The position numbers and the translations under genes are program-made. The notes below the pieces were generated by a model, which worked only from the letters and a program-made list of their open reading frames with translations, had not been told where the DNA came from and did no database searches. A stretch of 64,000 bases of DNA from an uncultured Collinsella sp. (GTDB lineage: Bacteria > Actinomycetota > Coriobacteriia > Coriobacteriales > Coriobacteriaceae): NCBI GenBank assembly GCA_900756945.1, contig CAAELZ010000074.1:4915-68914 (forward strand), in the 5' to 3' direction. Shown piece by piece: positions 41,722-58,520 of the stretch (positions are counted from its first letter, which is position 1; each line of letters begins with the position of its first letter).

Positions 41722-42099
41722 ATGGCTAAGCTTACCACCGATGAGATCATCGATGCTCTTAAGGAAATGACCCTTCTCGAGGCTTCCGAGCTCGTTAAGG
41801 CTATCGAGGACACCTTCGGCGTTTCCGCCGCTGCTCCTGCCGCTGTTGTCGCCGCTCCCGCTGCTGGCGCTGCTGAGGCCGAGGAGAAGACCGAGTTTGA
41901 CGTCGTGCTCGAGGGCTTCGGCGACAACAAGATCCAGGTCATCAAGGCCGTCCGTGAGCTCACCAACCTTGGCCTGAAGGAGGCCAAGGAGGTCGTCGAG
42001 GGCGCTCCCAAGGCTGTTCTCGAGGGTGCCAAGAAGGAGGACGCCGAGGCTGCCAAGGAGAAGCTCGAGGCTGCTGGCGCTGCTGTCACCCTCAAGTAA
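41722..42099 (+). CDS. rplL: 50S ribosomal protein L7/L12
   Basis: Stalk protein recruiting translational GTPases. The protein is 125 aa: N-terminal dimerisation helices ([20 protein letters not shown]), an Ala-rich flexible hinge (about 40-57) and a C-terminal globular domain with [20 protein letters not shown]. Start ATG 41722 with GAAAGGA at 41708-41714; the in-frame ATG at 41689 is leader sequence. Confidence 0.97.
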   Translation: MAKLTTDEIIDALKEMTLLEASELVKAIEDTFGVSAAAPAAVVAAPAAGAAEAEEKTEFDVVLEGFGDNKIQVIKAVRELTNLGLKEAKEVVEGAPKAVLEGAKKEDAEAAKEKLEAAGAAVTLK

Positions 42100-42126
42100 T
42101 CAGGCTTTCTCGCCAGATTTCTTTGC

Positions 42127-42167
42127 AGACGGGGTTCGCATTGCGAGCCCCGTCTTTTTTGTTTTTT
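42127..42167 (+). terminator. Rho-independent terminator of rplJ-rplL
   Basis: AGACGGGGTTCGC (42127-42139) pairs with GCGAGCCCCGTCT (42143-42155) and a long T-run follows. Confidence 0.92.
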
Positions 42168-42413
42168 GGTCCCTCGGCATCGGTTGCTCAAACTGCCATG
42201 TTCTGTGATTTGCGTCGTATCGCGTGCCCTGCCGTTAGGCAATAAAATTGCACCATTCGAGCAATAATTTGCGTTGACCTGCTGAAGAATTGTCTCTGCC
42301 TTGTAGCGACATATAGTTCCAGCGGTAAGATGCTTGGGTATCGCAATTTGGTCTGCGGCTGTGCGCCGCACGCACGGGGCGCTTTTGCGCCTGCGAAAGG
42401 ATCTTTGAATAAC
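42168..42413 (+). promoter_or_regulatory. galU upstream region
   Basis: Gene-free A/T-richer segment between the rplL terminator and galU. A TTGACC near 42275 may be a -35, but no convincing -10 is correctly spaced. A small hairpin, GGCGCTTTTGCGCC, lies just before the ribosome binding site (GAAAGGA, about 42395-42401). Confidence 0.4.
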
Positions 42414-43322
42414 ATGAAGGCAATCATCCCCGCCGCCGGTCTTGGCACGCGTTTTCTGCCTGGCACCAAGTGCACGCCCAAAGAGATGCTGCCGGTGCTC
42501 GACAAGCCCGTCATTCAGTACGTCGTCGAGGAGGCGCTCGAGCCCGAGGAGGTCGACGATGCCATCATCGTTACTTCTCCCGGTAAGCCCGAGCTACTGA
42601 ATTACTTCCAGCCCGACCGTTCGCTCGAGAACCTGCTGCGCGAGCGCGGCAAGAACGCCTATGCCGATGCTGTCGCCCACGCTGGCGGTATGCCGGTCGA
42701 CTTCCGTTATCAGTACGAGCCCAAGGGCCTCGGCCATGCTATTCGCTCTGCTGCCGACGCCGTGGCAGGGGAGAACTTCCTGGTTCTTCTGGGCGACTAC
42801 GTTGTGCCTAACCGCGATATCTGCGACAAGATGCTCGCCGTTTCCAAGGAGCACGGTGGCGCTTCGGTTATCGCCGTCGCTGCTTGCTCGCCCGAGGAAG
42901 TCAGCCGCTACGGCGTTATCGCCGGCGAGCGCGTCGGTTCGCTTGAGGGCGCCGAGGGCGTTGCCGATGCCGAGCCGGGCGCTGTCTGGCGCATCGGCGG
43001 TCTGGTCGAGAAGCCCGCTCCCGAGGCGGCTCCGTCCAACCTGTACATCGTCGGTCGCTACCTGCTGAGCCCGCTGGTCATGGACTTGCTGGCAGATCAG
43101 CAGGCCGGCAAGGGCGGCGAGATCCAGCTCACCGACGCCATGGCCCGTTCGCTCGACCGCGAGGCCATGTACGCCGTCGTCATCGACCCGCTGTCGGGCT
43201 ACGACACCGGCACTCCCTCTGGTTGGATGGCCACTAACGCCCTCATGGCTGCAAACGACCCCCGCTTTGCCGATGCCTTCTGGGACGCCATCGACGAGCG
43301 CGGCGGATTGATGCGCAAGTAA
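42414..43322 (+). CDS. galU: UTP-glucose-1-phosphate uridylyltransferase
   Basis: Makes UDP-glucose for cell-envelope polysaccharides. The protein is 302 aa. Nucleotide-binding AAGLGTRFLPGTKCTPKEML (about 6-25), YEPKGLGHAI (about 99-108), and the metal-binding LLGDYVVP follow the GalU pattern. The upstream in-frame ATG at 42330 lies in the leader; MKAIIPAAG at 42414 is the family start. Between rplL and rpoB, with its own terminator. Confidence 0.94.
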   Translation: MKAIIPAAGLGTRFLPGTKCTPKEMLPVLDKPVIQYVVEEALEPEEVDDAIIVTSPGKPELLNYFQPDRSLENLLRERGKNAYADAVAHAGGMPVDFRYQYEPKGLGHAIRSAADAVAGENFLVLLGDYVVPNRDICDKMLAVSKEHGGASVIAVAACSPEEVSRYGVIAGERVGSLEGAEGVADAEPGAVWRIGGLVEKPAPEAAPSNLYIVGRYLLSPLVMDLLADQQAGKGGEIQLTDAMARSLDREAMYAVVIDPLSGYDTGTPSGWMATNALMAANDPRFADAFWDAIDERGGLMRK

Positions 43323-43343
43323 GCCTTTGGGCACCGACATTTA

Positions 43344-43377
43344 CGGGCGTGGACCTCGGTTCGCGCCCGTTTTTTAT
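43344..43377 (+). terminator. Rho-independent terminator of galU
   Basis: ACGGGCG pairs with CGCCCGT across a 14-base loop, followed by TTTTTT. Confidence 0.8.
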
Positions 43378-43508
43378 AAGAGCTGCGATTGCTAGCTCTC
43401 TGTTCACAGAAAATATATGAACAGATGTTCGATACACATACATCTACCTGCGTGTTTTCTGTCGAAAAACTTTGCTACTCCAAAAACTCAATCGCGTCAA
43501 GGCTTTTC

Positions 43509-43536
43509 TTGCTCAACGGTCGGTACCTGATAAACT
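43509..43536 (+). promoter_or_regulatory. promoter of rpoB-rpoC
   Basis: TTGCTC (43509-43514) and TAAACT (43531-43536), spacer 16 bp, about 75 bp before rpoB. Confidence 0.5.
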
Positions 43537-43609
43537 ATTAGGTTGCGATAACTGGCGAAGCCATGCCTCGCCAACCCACCGAGCATTTCCGTGAAGGAGG
43601 AAAAACCTG

Positions 43610-47101
<3,492 letters not shown>

Positions 47102-47107
47102 TTGACT

Positions 47108-51583
<4,476 letters not shown>

Positions 51584-51625
51584 CTAGTTCCGCCGTTCTA
51601 ACGAACGGCGGCGACCTCCGTCGCT

Positions 51626-51731
51626 GCGCGGCCCCCAGAGCTACAATCTGTCATTCAAAAGGCAGGGCATGACCAAAAGGTCAATGCCCTGCCTTTTTCA
51701 TGCCACCTTGTACGCTCTGGGGGCCGCTCGC
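51626..51731. repeat. nested inverted repeat enclosing the rpoC terminator
   Basis: Outer arms GCGCGGCCCCCAGAGCTACAA (51626-51646, shown 5' part GCGCGGCCCCCAGAGC) and TTGTACGCTCTGGGGGCCGC (51708-51727) are near-perfect complements around an inner terminator hairpin. A smaller stem, CCGCCGTTC...GAACGGCGG, sits between the rpoC stop and the left arm (51591-51610). Confidence 0.75.
51656..51699 (+). terminator. Rho-independent terminator of rpoB-rpoC
   Basis: AAAAGGCAGGGCAT...GGTCAATGCCCTGCCTTTTT with an inner GACC/GGTC; the stem is long and ends in a T-run. Confidence 0.85.
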
Positions 51732-51770
51732 TTGCGTATGCTCAACCTGTTGCGTTCCGTTGATCCCTTG

Positions 51771-51795
51771 CCAAAAAGGGACAGGTTTATTTTGG
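51771..51795. repeat. GGGACAGG-type hairpin, divergent copy
   Basis: CCAAAA and TTTTGG flank AGGGACAGGTTTA. This combines the GGGACAG centre of the copies at 17254, 19971 and 20874 with a different stem. Confidence 0.6.
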
Positions 51796-51893
51796 TAGGT
51801 TTTTCATACTTGAATTTGAAACATTCCGTTCGGTCAAAGCGTATCTATGGTGAGGGCCTCATCGAGAAGCATTAACGTCACCGGGAGGTGATT

Positions 51894-52412
51894 ATGGAAG
51901 AACAAGCATTTAGACAGGCGGTCGAAGATCACCGGGATGTCGTGTTTCGAATCGCGTTGACGTACCTGCGCGATCGTGCCGATGCCGACGATGTCGCACA
52001 AGACGTCTTTCTGAAGTTACTCAAAAGCGATGCGCAATTTGAAAGCTGGGAGCATCTTCGTCGATGGCTTATCCGGGTCACGATCAATGAATGCAAATCG
52101 CTCTTTCGAAAGCCGTGGAGGCGTGTGGAGGATATTGAGAACCTGGCCGAGTCGCTTTCGACAGCGCAGGATGAGACCAAGGCCGTCCTGTCAGATGTCA
52201 TGCGGCTTCCGGAACGATTCCGTATCCCCATCGTGCTCTATTACTATCTGGGCTTCTCGACTTCAGAGATTGCCGAGTTACTGCATGTGCCAGCCGCGAC
52301 CGTTCGAACGCGTTTAGCTCGCGGTCGATCGAAGCTCAAATTCATCCTAGAGGAGGGCGACCGTGAAATCCAACCAAATCAAGCAGGCCTTCGAGTCCGT
52401 CCAAGCCGATAG
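51894..52412 (+). CDS. ECF-family RNA polymerase sigma factor
   Basis: A 172-aa two-domain sigma factor. Region 2 contains ALTYLRDRADADDVAQDVFL (about 21-40) and the -10-binding WEHLRRWLIRVTINECKS; region 4 has the HTH GFSTSEIAELLHVPAATVRT (about 121-140) then RLARGRSKLK. The start at ATG 51894 follows GGGAGG at 51883-51888 (GTG 51888 is too close). The last 50 bp overlap the next gene, a membrane-anchored partner, suggesting a sigma/anti-sigma pair. Confidence 0.92.
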   Translation: MEEQAFRQAVEDHRDVVFRIALTYLRDRADADDVAQDVFLKLLKSDAQFESWEHLRRWLIRVTINECKSLFRKPWRRVEDIENLAESLSTAQDETKAVLSDVMRLPERFRIPIVLYYYLGFSTSEIAELLHVPAATVRTRLARGRSKLKFILEEGDREIQPNQAGLRVRPSR

Positions 52413-53439
52413 CGATCTTGCTGACCGTGTTCTTTATGCCGCTGCTGGCGAGCCGCTTCGCCGAAAGGGTCACGCGAAGCCTCTGTATGTTGCCGTAATC
52501 GGATGTCTTGCCGGAGTGCTGGCGACCGGAGGGGTCGCCTACGCCGTCGTCAATTCCAGCTATTTTGCCTCTGCCTGGGGAAACCATGGCAACGGAGAGT
52601 CCATTACCTGGACTCAAGGTGGCTCGTCGGGGACTAAATATACCTACACCAGAGAGTTTGGTGACGGCATTGCGCCCCAAAGCTTGGAGGGTTCAGTACA
52701 GAAGGTCAATCTGTCCGTCGAGGGCAACGGCTACACACTCGACATTCATGATATGGCTATCGATAAAAACGGTTGCGGTGCCGTGACGTTTACGTTGTCC
52801 AATCCAAATGGTGTTAACTACTACAAGCCGGCAGCAGAGACTGGCGAACTTGTTCTCTATGGTGAAGAAGAAGGGGGCGTCAGTACACCCAGCATGAACT
52901 TCGGCGAGGAATGGGCTGATACACGCTGCACCATTGATAAAGACACATCAAGCGACACGGTCATTAACGGCACGATGTACTTTGCATCTTGGAATCGCGA
53001 TCGAGATTTACGACATGCGGTCACCTGGAATATCAGTTGGACGGAGGGCAAAGGTGAGGATGCGAAGGTGATCGAGGTATCGACGCCAGAGTTTAACGTC
53101 GGAGCGCACGTCGATACAAAGGAGCTCCGCTCCGACGACTCGCCTCTCGAGATCAGCCCGTTTTCCATCCAGACGCACATCGATGATCTGGGCTATGAAG
53201 CAGTTGATCATAAACTGACCGTCAGCTACAAGGATGGATCGGAGCAGATTATCGAAGATGACGACGCAGGGGCGTACAATTTCTATGTTTCGATGGCGCG
53301 CAATAGCGGAGAGAACATCTGGGTTCCGGCAAGGCTCATCAATGTCGATCAGGTTGTATCGGTAACCCTTGAGGGAACGAGGTGCACATCAACAGGAGAG
53401 ACCGAAACAGAAGTACCCTTTACCATCGTCTACTCGTAA
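52363..53439 (+). CDS. membrane-anchored DUF4179-type protein, probable anti-sigma factor
   Basis: A 358-aa single-pass protein. A short cytosolic N-terminus (about 1-41: MKSNQIKQAFESVQADSDLA) could hold the sigma factor; one transmembrane helix VAVIGCLAGVLATGGVAYAVV (about 43-63; core GCLAGVLATGGVAYAV) follows, then an external beta-rich domain (about 75-358) with many Thr/Ser/Asp. Starts at GTG 52363 inside the sigma gene with GAGGAGGG just upstream, so expression is translationally coupled. Sigma antagonism is inferred from the arrangement. Confidence 0.8.
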   Translation: MKSNQIKQAFESVQADSDLADRVLYAAAGEPLRRKGHAKPLYVAVIGCLAGVLATGGVAYAVVNSSYFASAWGNHGNGESITWTQGGSSGTKYTYTREFGDGIAPQSLEGSVQKVNLSVEGNGYTLDIHDMAIDKNGCGAVTFTLSNPNGVNYYKPAAETGELVLYGEEEGGVSTPSMNFGEEWADTRCTIDKDTSSDTVINGTMYFASWNRDRDLRHAVTWNISWTEGKGEDAKVIEVSTPEFNVGAHVDTKELRSDDSPLEISPFSIQTHIDDLGYEAVDHKLTVSYKDGSEQIIEDDDAGAYNFYVSMARNSGENIWVPARLINVDQVVSVTLEGTRCTSTGETETEVPFTIVYS

Positions 53440-53445
53440 GACTTG

Positions 53446-53480
53446 AGGCCGCTTCCCACTAGGGGAAGCGGCCTATTTTG
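53446..53480 (+). terminator. Rho-independent terminator of the sigma/anti-sigma operon
   Basis: AGGCCGCTTCCC pairs with GGGAAGCGGCCT with a 5-base loop, followed by ATTTTG. Confidence 0.8.
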
Positions 53481-53519
53481 CGTTATATGGACGGTTATTT
53501 TGAGCGATATTCGCCTGAA

Positions 53520-53650
53520 TTTCGGAAGTATGCGGCAAAATCTCGATGGGCCGACCACACCGCATATACTCAAGCGCTCTACCTGCGGGTTTATTATCGC
53601 AAAACCCCGGCGTGCTCGGCAGGTCCAGAATTTGCCGCATACTTCCGAAA
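53520..53650. repeat. 131-bp inverted repeat with perfect 20-bp arms
   Basis: TTTCGGAAGTATGCGGCAAA (53520-53539) is the exact complement of 53631-53650. The 91-bp interior contains a further weak hairpin (CGGGTTT with AAAACCCCG). It lies in the 680-bp gap before rpsL. Confidence 0.85.
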
Positions 53651-53775
53651 GCGCCGCCGATTTCCCTATGACAGATGAGGGCGGATCACCGCTGGAGCGC
53701 GACGTTTCCGCAGATAAAACCGACCAAAACAAACCTTTCCCTTTTTGGCAGGTAACGTTGCCCCGACGAGCACGT

Positions 53776-53916
53776 CGGATTCCCGGCCCGGGCGGCCCGC
53801 CGTTTAAGTTTGTCGCGAGTTCCGCACGCAAAGGAAAGCACTTAATGTGCTTTCCGTCTTGCGCAGGACTGTAGAGCAGCAAACTTAAACGGCGGGCCGC
53901 CCGGGCCGGGAATCCG
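53776..53916. repeat. 141-bp long nested inverted repeat with perfect 37-bp arms, upstream of rpsL
   Basis: Arms at 53776-53812 and 53880-53916 are perfect 37-bp complements (beginning CGGATTCCCGGCCCGGGCGG). The 67-bp core contains TTCCGCACG, the inner hairpin GGAAAGCAC-TTAAT-GTGCTTTCC (53833-53855) and CAGGAC. Core layout matches 40721-40784, with compensating changes in the inner stem, while the arms differ entirely. Confidence 0.92.
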
Positions 53917-53999
53917 CCCCCGTGCACAGGAGGGGATTCCTTTTGTGTAGGCTTTGCGGAAATGTGCCTATTTTGGGATACGCCCGGCGGCGTGGTCTG

Positions 54000-54028
54000 T
54001 TGACGGCACAGCTAACGCCACGTATCCT
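54000..54028 (+). promoter_or_regulatory. promoter of the rpsL operon
   Basis: TTGACG (54000-54005) and TATCCT (54023-54028) with a 17-bp spacer, leaving a leader of roughly 85 bases before rpsL. Confidence 0.7.
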
Positions 54029-54121
54029 ATCGAACTGCGTGTTTCGTAGGGGGATGCTGACCCCTCGATTCAAGCCGTTGCACTTTACAGAAAGCTGGAA
54101 TCATTCGAGAAGGAGTACGCT

Positions 54122-54499
54122 TTGCCTACTATTAACCAGCTGGTTCGCCAGGGCCGTCGTTCCGTGCCCAAGAAGTCCAAGAACGCTGCTCTGCAGCACA
54201 ACTCCCAGAAGCGCGGCGTGTGCACCCGCGTCTTCACCACGAGCCCCAAGAAGCCGAACTCGGCTCTTCGCAAGGTTGCCCGTGTTCGCCTCGTCAACGG
54301 CATCGAAGTCACTGCTTACATCCCGGGTGAGGGCCACAACCTGCAGGAGCACTCCATCGTGCTCGTCCGCGGCGGTCGTGTCCGTGACCTCCCTGGTGTC
54401 CGTTATCACGTCATCCGTGGCGCCTACGACGCTGCTCCGGTCCAGAACCGTATGCAGGCCCGTTCCAAGTACGGTGCTAAGCGCCCCAAGGCTAAATAA
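54122..54499 (+). CDS. rpsL: 30S ribosomal protein S12
   Basis: Decoding-centre protein, 125 aa. It contains [17 protein letters not shown] (the streptomycin-relevant Lys is in KKPNSA), EGHNLQEHS and the second loop [15 protein letters not shown]; both loops look wild-type. Start TTG with GAAGGAG about seven bases upstream; no ATG alternative preserves the N-terminus. First gene of the str operon. Confidence 0.97.
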   Translation: MPTINQLVRQGRRSVPKKSKNAALQHNSQKRGVCTRVFTTSPKKPNSALRKVARVRLVNGIEVTAYIPGEGHNLQEHSIVLVRGGRVRDLPGVRYHVIRGAYDAAPVQNRMQARSKYGAKRPKAK

Positions 54500-54572
54500 G
54501 CCAGATAACGTTTTGATACTTTCGCCGTGTGCCGCCTAAGCGCCGCACGGTAGACACTTAAGGAGATTTCAC

Positions 54573-55046
54573 ATGCCGCGTCGTGCAGCAGCTAATCGTC
54601 GTGAGGTTCAGCCTGACGCCGTTTACAACAACCGCCTGGTGACTCAGCTCATCAACAAGGTCCTTCTTGACGGCAAGAAGGCCACCGCTGAGCGCATCGT
54701 TTACACCGCTTTCGAGATCGTTGCCGAGAAGTCCGAGGGTGGCGACGCTCTCGCTACCTTCAAGAAGGCTATGGACAACGTCAAGCCCACGCTCGAGGTT
54801 AAGCCCAAGCGTGTCGGTGGCGCTACCTATCAGGTCCCGATGGAGGTCAACTCCCGTCGTTCCACCGCTCTGGGTATCCGCTGGATCGTCAACTTCTCCC
54901 GCGCTCGCAAGGAGAAGACCATGGCCGAGCGTCTCGCCAACGAGATCCTCGACGCCTCCAACGGCCTGGGCGCTTCCGTCAAGAAGCGTGAGGACGTCTT
55001 CAAGATGGCCGAGGCCAACCGCGCGTTCTCTCACTATCGTTGGTAA
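54573..55046 (+). CDS. rpsG: 30S ribosomal protein S7
   Basis: Small-subunit head assembly protein, 157 aa. Starts [12 protein letters not shown]; contains [16 protein letters not shown] and [12 protein letters not shown], ending AFSHYRW. AGGAG precedes ATG 54573. fusA starts 19 bp later. Confidence 0.97.
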   Translation: MPRRAAANRREVQPDAVYNNRLVTQLINKVLLDGKKATAERIVYTAFEIVAEKSEGGDALATFKKAMDNVKPTLEVKPKRVGGATYQVPMEVNSRRSTALGIRWIVNFSRARKEKTMAERLANEILDASNGLGASVKKREDVFKMAEANRAFSHYRW

Positions 55047-55065
55047 GTTAAGGTAAGGAACTAAC

Positions 55066-57165
55066 ATGGCTAAGCCTAAGTACAAGCTTTCCGATACCCG
55101 TAACATCGGCATCATGGCTCACATCGATGCCGGTAAGACCACCACGACCGAGCGTATTCTTTACTACACCGGTAAGACCCACAAGATCGGTGAGGTCCAT
55201 GAGGGCGCTGCCACCATGGACTGGATGGTTCAGGAGCAGGAGCGCGGCGTAACCATTACCTCCGCTGCTACCACGTGCTTCTGGAAGAAGGACGGTACCG
55301 ACTACCGCATCCAGATCATCGACACCCCGGGCCACGTTGACTTCACCGCCGAGGTCGAGCGCTGCCTGCGCGTCCTCGATGGCGCTGTCGCCGTCTTCGA
55401 CGCCGTTGCCGGCGTTCAGCCCCAGTCTGAGACCGTTTGGCGTCAGGCTTCTACCTTCAACGTCCCCCGCATCGCCTTCATCAACAAGTATGACCGCGTG
55501 GGCGCTGACTTCTTCAACGCTATCGAGACCATGAAGGATCGTCTCGACGCCAACGCCGTGGCCGCTCAGGTCCCGATGGGCGCCGAGGACAACTTCTGGG
55601 GCGTCATCGACCTGGTCACCATGACTGCATGGGACTTCAAGGCCGACGAGAAGGGCATGACCTACCCCGAGCCGATGGACGAGATCCCGGCTGAGTTCGC
55701 CGACATCGCTGCCACCAAGCGCGAGGAGCTCCTCGACGCTGCTGCCAGCTTTGACGACGAGCTCATGGAGAAGATCCTCATGGAGGAGGACTTCACCGTC
55801 GAGGAGCTCAAGGCTGCTCTGCGTAAGGGCGTTCTGGCCAACGAGCTCAACCTCGTCTTCGTGGGCTCCGCCTACAAGAACAAGGGCGTCCAGGAGCTGC
55901 TCGACGCTGTCGTCGACTACCTGCCCAGCCCGCTCGACGTTGAGGCCGTCACCGGTACCGATCCGGACACCGGCGAGGAGATCCAGCGTCATCCTTCCTT
56001 CGACGAGCCCTTCTCCGGCCTGGTCTTCAAGATCATGACCGACCCGTTCGTCGGTAAGCTCACCTACGTCCGCGTTTACTCCGGCCGCGCCGAGTCCGGC
56101 TCCTACGTTGTCAACGCTTCCAACGGTCAGCGCGAGCGCCTCGGCCGCATCCTCGAGATGAACGCCGCCGAGCGTATCGACCGTGACGACGCTGCCGCCG
56201 GCGACATCGTCGCTTGCGTCGGATTCAAGAACTCCACCACCGGTGACACCCTGTGCGCCGAGGGCAAGGAGATCGTCCTCGAGAAGATCGAGTTCGCTAA
56301 GCCCGTTATCGACGTTGCCATCGAGCCCAAGACCAAGGCCGAGCAGGACAAGATGTCCCTGGCTCTGACCAAGCTCGCCGAGGAGGACCCGACCTTCCAG
56401 GTGTCCACCAACCACGAGACCGGCCAGACCATCATCGCCGGCATGGGCGAGCTGCACCTCGAGATCATCGTCGACCGTCTGCTCCGCGAGTTCAAGGTTG
56501 ACGCTAACGTTGGTAAGCCCCAGGTTGCCTACCGCGAGACCGCTGGTCACGACGTCGAGAAGGCTGAGGGCAAGTTCGTCCGTCAGTCCGGTGGTCGCGG
56601 TCAGTACGGCCACGCCGTCATCAAGCTCGAGAAGATGGAGGAGGGCTTCGGCTACGAGTTCGTCAACGCTATCGTCGGCGGCGTCGTGCCCAAGGAGTAC
56701 ATCCCGTCCATCGACAAGGGCATCCAGGAGGCCCTGAACACCGGTGTTATCGCCGGCTTCCCGGTCCTCGACGTTAAGGTCACCCTGTTCGACGGTTCTT
56801 ACCACGAGGTCGACTCCTCCGAGGCCGCCTTTAAGATCGCCGGTTCCATGGCTATCAAGGACGCCCTCAAGAAGTCCGACCCGCAGCTGCTCGAGCCGAT
56901 CATGGCTGTCGAGGTCGAGACCCCCGAGCAGTACATGGGCGACGTTATGGGCAACCTCTCCGGTCGCCGCGGCAAGATCGAGGGCATGGAGGATCGCAAG
57001 AACAGCAAGCTCATCCGTGCCAAGGTGCCGCTGGGCGAGATGTTCGGTTACGCTACCGACCTTCGCTCCCAGACCCAGGGCCGTGCATCCTACACGATGC
57101 AGTTCGACTCTTATGAGCCCGCGCCCAAGTCCATCGTGGACGAGGTCATGAGCAAGAACGCCTAA
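55066..57165 (+). CDS. fusA: elongation factor G
   Basis: Translocation GTPase, 699 aa. G1 [12 protein letters not shown] (about 18-29), the switch [14 protein letters not shown]3 DTPGHVDF (about 87-94) and G4 NKYD (normally NKMD) are present, then domains II-V with the loop GGRGQYGHA in domain IV. GGTAAGGAA precedes the ATG. It is followed by rpsJ, not tuf. Confidence 0.97.
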   Translation: MAKPKYKLSDTRNIGIMAHIDAGKTTTTERILYYTGKTHKIGEVHEGAATMDWMVQEQERGVTITSAATTCFWKKDGTDYRIQIIDTPGHVDFTAEVERCLRVLDGAVAVFDAVAGVQPQSETVWRQASTFNVPRIAFINKYDRVGADFFNAIETMKDRLDANAVAAQVPMGAEDNFWGVIDLVTMTAWDFKADEKGMTYPEPMDEIPAEFADIAATKREELLDAAASFDDELMEKILMEEDFTVEELKAALRKGVLANELNLVFVGSAYKNKGVQELLDAVVDYLPSPLDVEAVTGTDPDTGEEIQRHPSFDEPFSGLVFKIMTDPFVGKLTYVRVYSGRAESGSYVVNASNGQRERLGRILEMNAAERIDRDDAAAGDIVACVGFKNSTTGDTLCAEGKEIVLEKIEFAKPVIDVAIEPKTKAEQDKMSLALTKLAEEDPTFQVSTNHETGQTIIAGMGELHLEIIVDRLLREFKVDANVGKPQVAYRETAGHDVEKAEGKFVRQSGGRGQYGHAVIKLEKMEEGFGYEFVNAIVGGVVPKEYIPSIDKGIQEALNTGVIAGFPVLDVKVTLFDGSYHEVDSSEAAFKIAGSMAIKDALKKSDPQLLEPIMAVEVETPEQYMGDVMGNLSGRRGKIEGMEDRKNSKLIRAKVPLGEMFGYATDLRSQTQGRASYTMQFDSYEPAPKSIVDEVMSKNA

Positions 57166-57225
57166 GTTCGAGCTCCCTGTTACGTAATCCGCGAGAGCAT
57201 CTCTCGCACTCTTTGGAGGTTTAAG

Positions 57226-57534
57226 TTGGCTACCCAGAAGATCCGCATTCGCCTCAAGGGCTATGATCACGAGGTCGTCGATCAGTCCGCGAAGCTCATC
57301 GTCGAGACCGCTCAGAAGACCGGCGCTCGCGTTTCCGGTCCTGTCCCCCTGCCCACCGAGCGCAACCTGTACACGGTTATCCGCTCGCCGCACGTGAACA
57401 AGGACTCCCGTGAGCAGTTCGAGATGCGCACCCACAAGCGCCTCATCGACATCCTCGACCCCACCTCGGGCACCGTTGATTCGCTTATGCGTCTCGACCT
57501 CCCCGCTGGCGTCGACATCGACATCAAGCTCTAA
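57226..57534 (+). CDS. rpsJ: 30S ribosomal protein S10
   Basis: S10/NusE, 102 aa, also part of antitermination complexes. Starts at TTG 57226 (TTTGGAGG upstream); sequence [20 protein letters not shown], then [20 protein letters not shown]. It is followed by a terminator and an unrelated gene, so it is separated from the rest of the S10 operon in this genome. Confidence 0.97.
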   Translation: MATQKIRIRLKGYDHEVVDQSAKLIVETAQKTGARVSGPVPLPTERNLYTVIRSPHVNKDSREQFEMRTHKRLIDILDPTSGTVDSLMRLDLPAGVDIDIKL

Positions 57535-57553
57535 GCGATATCGCTCATAGCTT

Positions 57554-57596
57554 AAAGGGCCCCGCTGCCGTTACGGTAGCGGGGCCCTTTTGTTTT
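57554..57596 (+). terminator. Rho-independent terminator of the rpsL-rpsJ operon
   Basis: AAAGGGCCCCGCTGCCG (57554-57570) pairs with CGGTAGCGGGGCCCTTT (57574-57590), then a T-rich tract; a 3-base loop. Confidence 0.92.
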
Positions 57597-57650
57597 GCAT
57601 GATGGGTTTGGATCGCCGGGTAAGGCTGCCGAGCGGCTGGCTGTGGCGAC

Positions 57651-58427
57651 CTACTCACTCAAGGGGCGCAATGACGCTTCCTCAAAATGGAAGGATCGCA
57701 AGCCGTCTTCTGTTTCGATGCACGCACGACCAAAGCCATCGACCGTTTTAAAGATGCCTCGCGCCAGCTCGTCACCGGCAGGGGAGCGGGCGATAACGTG
57801 CTTTCCAATCCAATTGAGGTGAGCGACATATTCGCCGTGGACGGGCGCGAGCGGTCCGGTGTTTTCTTCCATGGCGTTGAGGCGTTCTGCCCAGGCATCT
57901 ATAGCGTCTATAACTGCGTGATAGACCTCATCGAGGAGCATGTCGACAGCTGGAACGTTCTCGTTAAGGTCCGAGAGACCGATTGCCGGCAGGCCGCCAT
58001 CGGGCACCTCTTGGGGCGCATAGTTCACATTGACACCAATGCCACAGACGGCGAAAGGTTTGCCTTCGTTATCGCGTGCGGCCTCGACCAGAATGCCGCC
58101 GAGTTTGCGTCCACGCGCGACCAGGTCGTTGGGCCATTTGAGGCCAATCTCGTTTGCAAGACCCTGTTTTTCGAGCGCCTCGAGCACCGCTAGGCCGCTG
58201 ACGGCAGCAAGACCAGAGTACTTCGCAGGATTAACGCATGGACGCAGGACAATCGAAAGCAATAGGTTGCCGGCGGTTGAATCCCACTTGTGGCCGCGCC
58301 GGCCGCGTCCTGCTGTCTGAGCCCGGGCGGCAAGTCCTGTGCCGTGCGGCGCTCCCTGTTTTCCTGCTTCGAGCAGGTCATCGTTGGTCGATCCGGTTAC
58401 GTCGACTATCGTTAATTTGGCATCCAT
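57651..58427 (-). CDS. birA: biotin-[acetyl-CoA-carboxylase] ligase (class I, no HTH)
   Basis: Attaches biotin to the BCCP subunit of acetyl-CoA carboxylase; the accB gene is at the end of the divergent operon. The protein is 258 aa from ATG 58427 (AAGGAGG upstream). Catalytic core begins VDVTGSTNDDLLEAG; the biotin/AMP loop is ARAQTAGRGRRGHKW (about 43-57), then LKWPNDLVARGRKLGGILVE (about 101-120). No N-terminal DNA-binding domain, so it is not itself a repressor. Confidence 0.92.
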   Translation of the reverse strand: MDAKLTIVDVTGSTNDDLLEAGKQGAPHGTGLAARAQTAGRGRRGHKWDSTAGNLLLSIVLRPCVNPAKYSGLAAVSGLAVLEALEKQGLANEIGLKWPNDLVARGRKLGGILVEAARDNEGKPFAVCGIGVNVNYAPQEVPDGGLPAIGLSDLNENVPAVDMLLDEVYHAVIDAIDAWAERLNAMEENTGPLAPVHGEYVAHLNWIGKHVIARSPAGDELARGIFKTVDGFGRACIETEDGLRSFHFEEASLRPLSE

Positions 58428-58520
58428 AACGGCTGCTACCTCCTTAATGAATAAGTGAATAACGCAATGGTGTCGAGAGAGACACAATGTGAAGCCTTTG
58501 TCGCATTTGGACAATTTAAT

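Noticed and set aside
51669..51875. Open frame of 68 codons downstream of rpoC
   Set aside because: It begins inside the rpoC terminator hairpin and crosses the GGGACAGG repeat; no start signal.
53443..53874. Open frame of 143 codons before rpsL
   Set aside because: It runs through a terminator and two inverted-repeat elements and lacks a ribosome binding site.
55048..57435. A 795-codon minus-strand open frame across fusA and rpsJ
   Set aside because: Same codon-bias shadow effect as over rpoBC, with no ribosome binding site and no recognisable domains.
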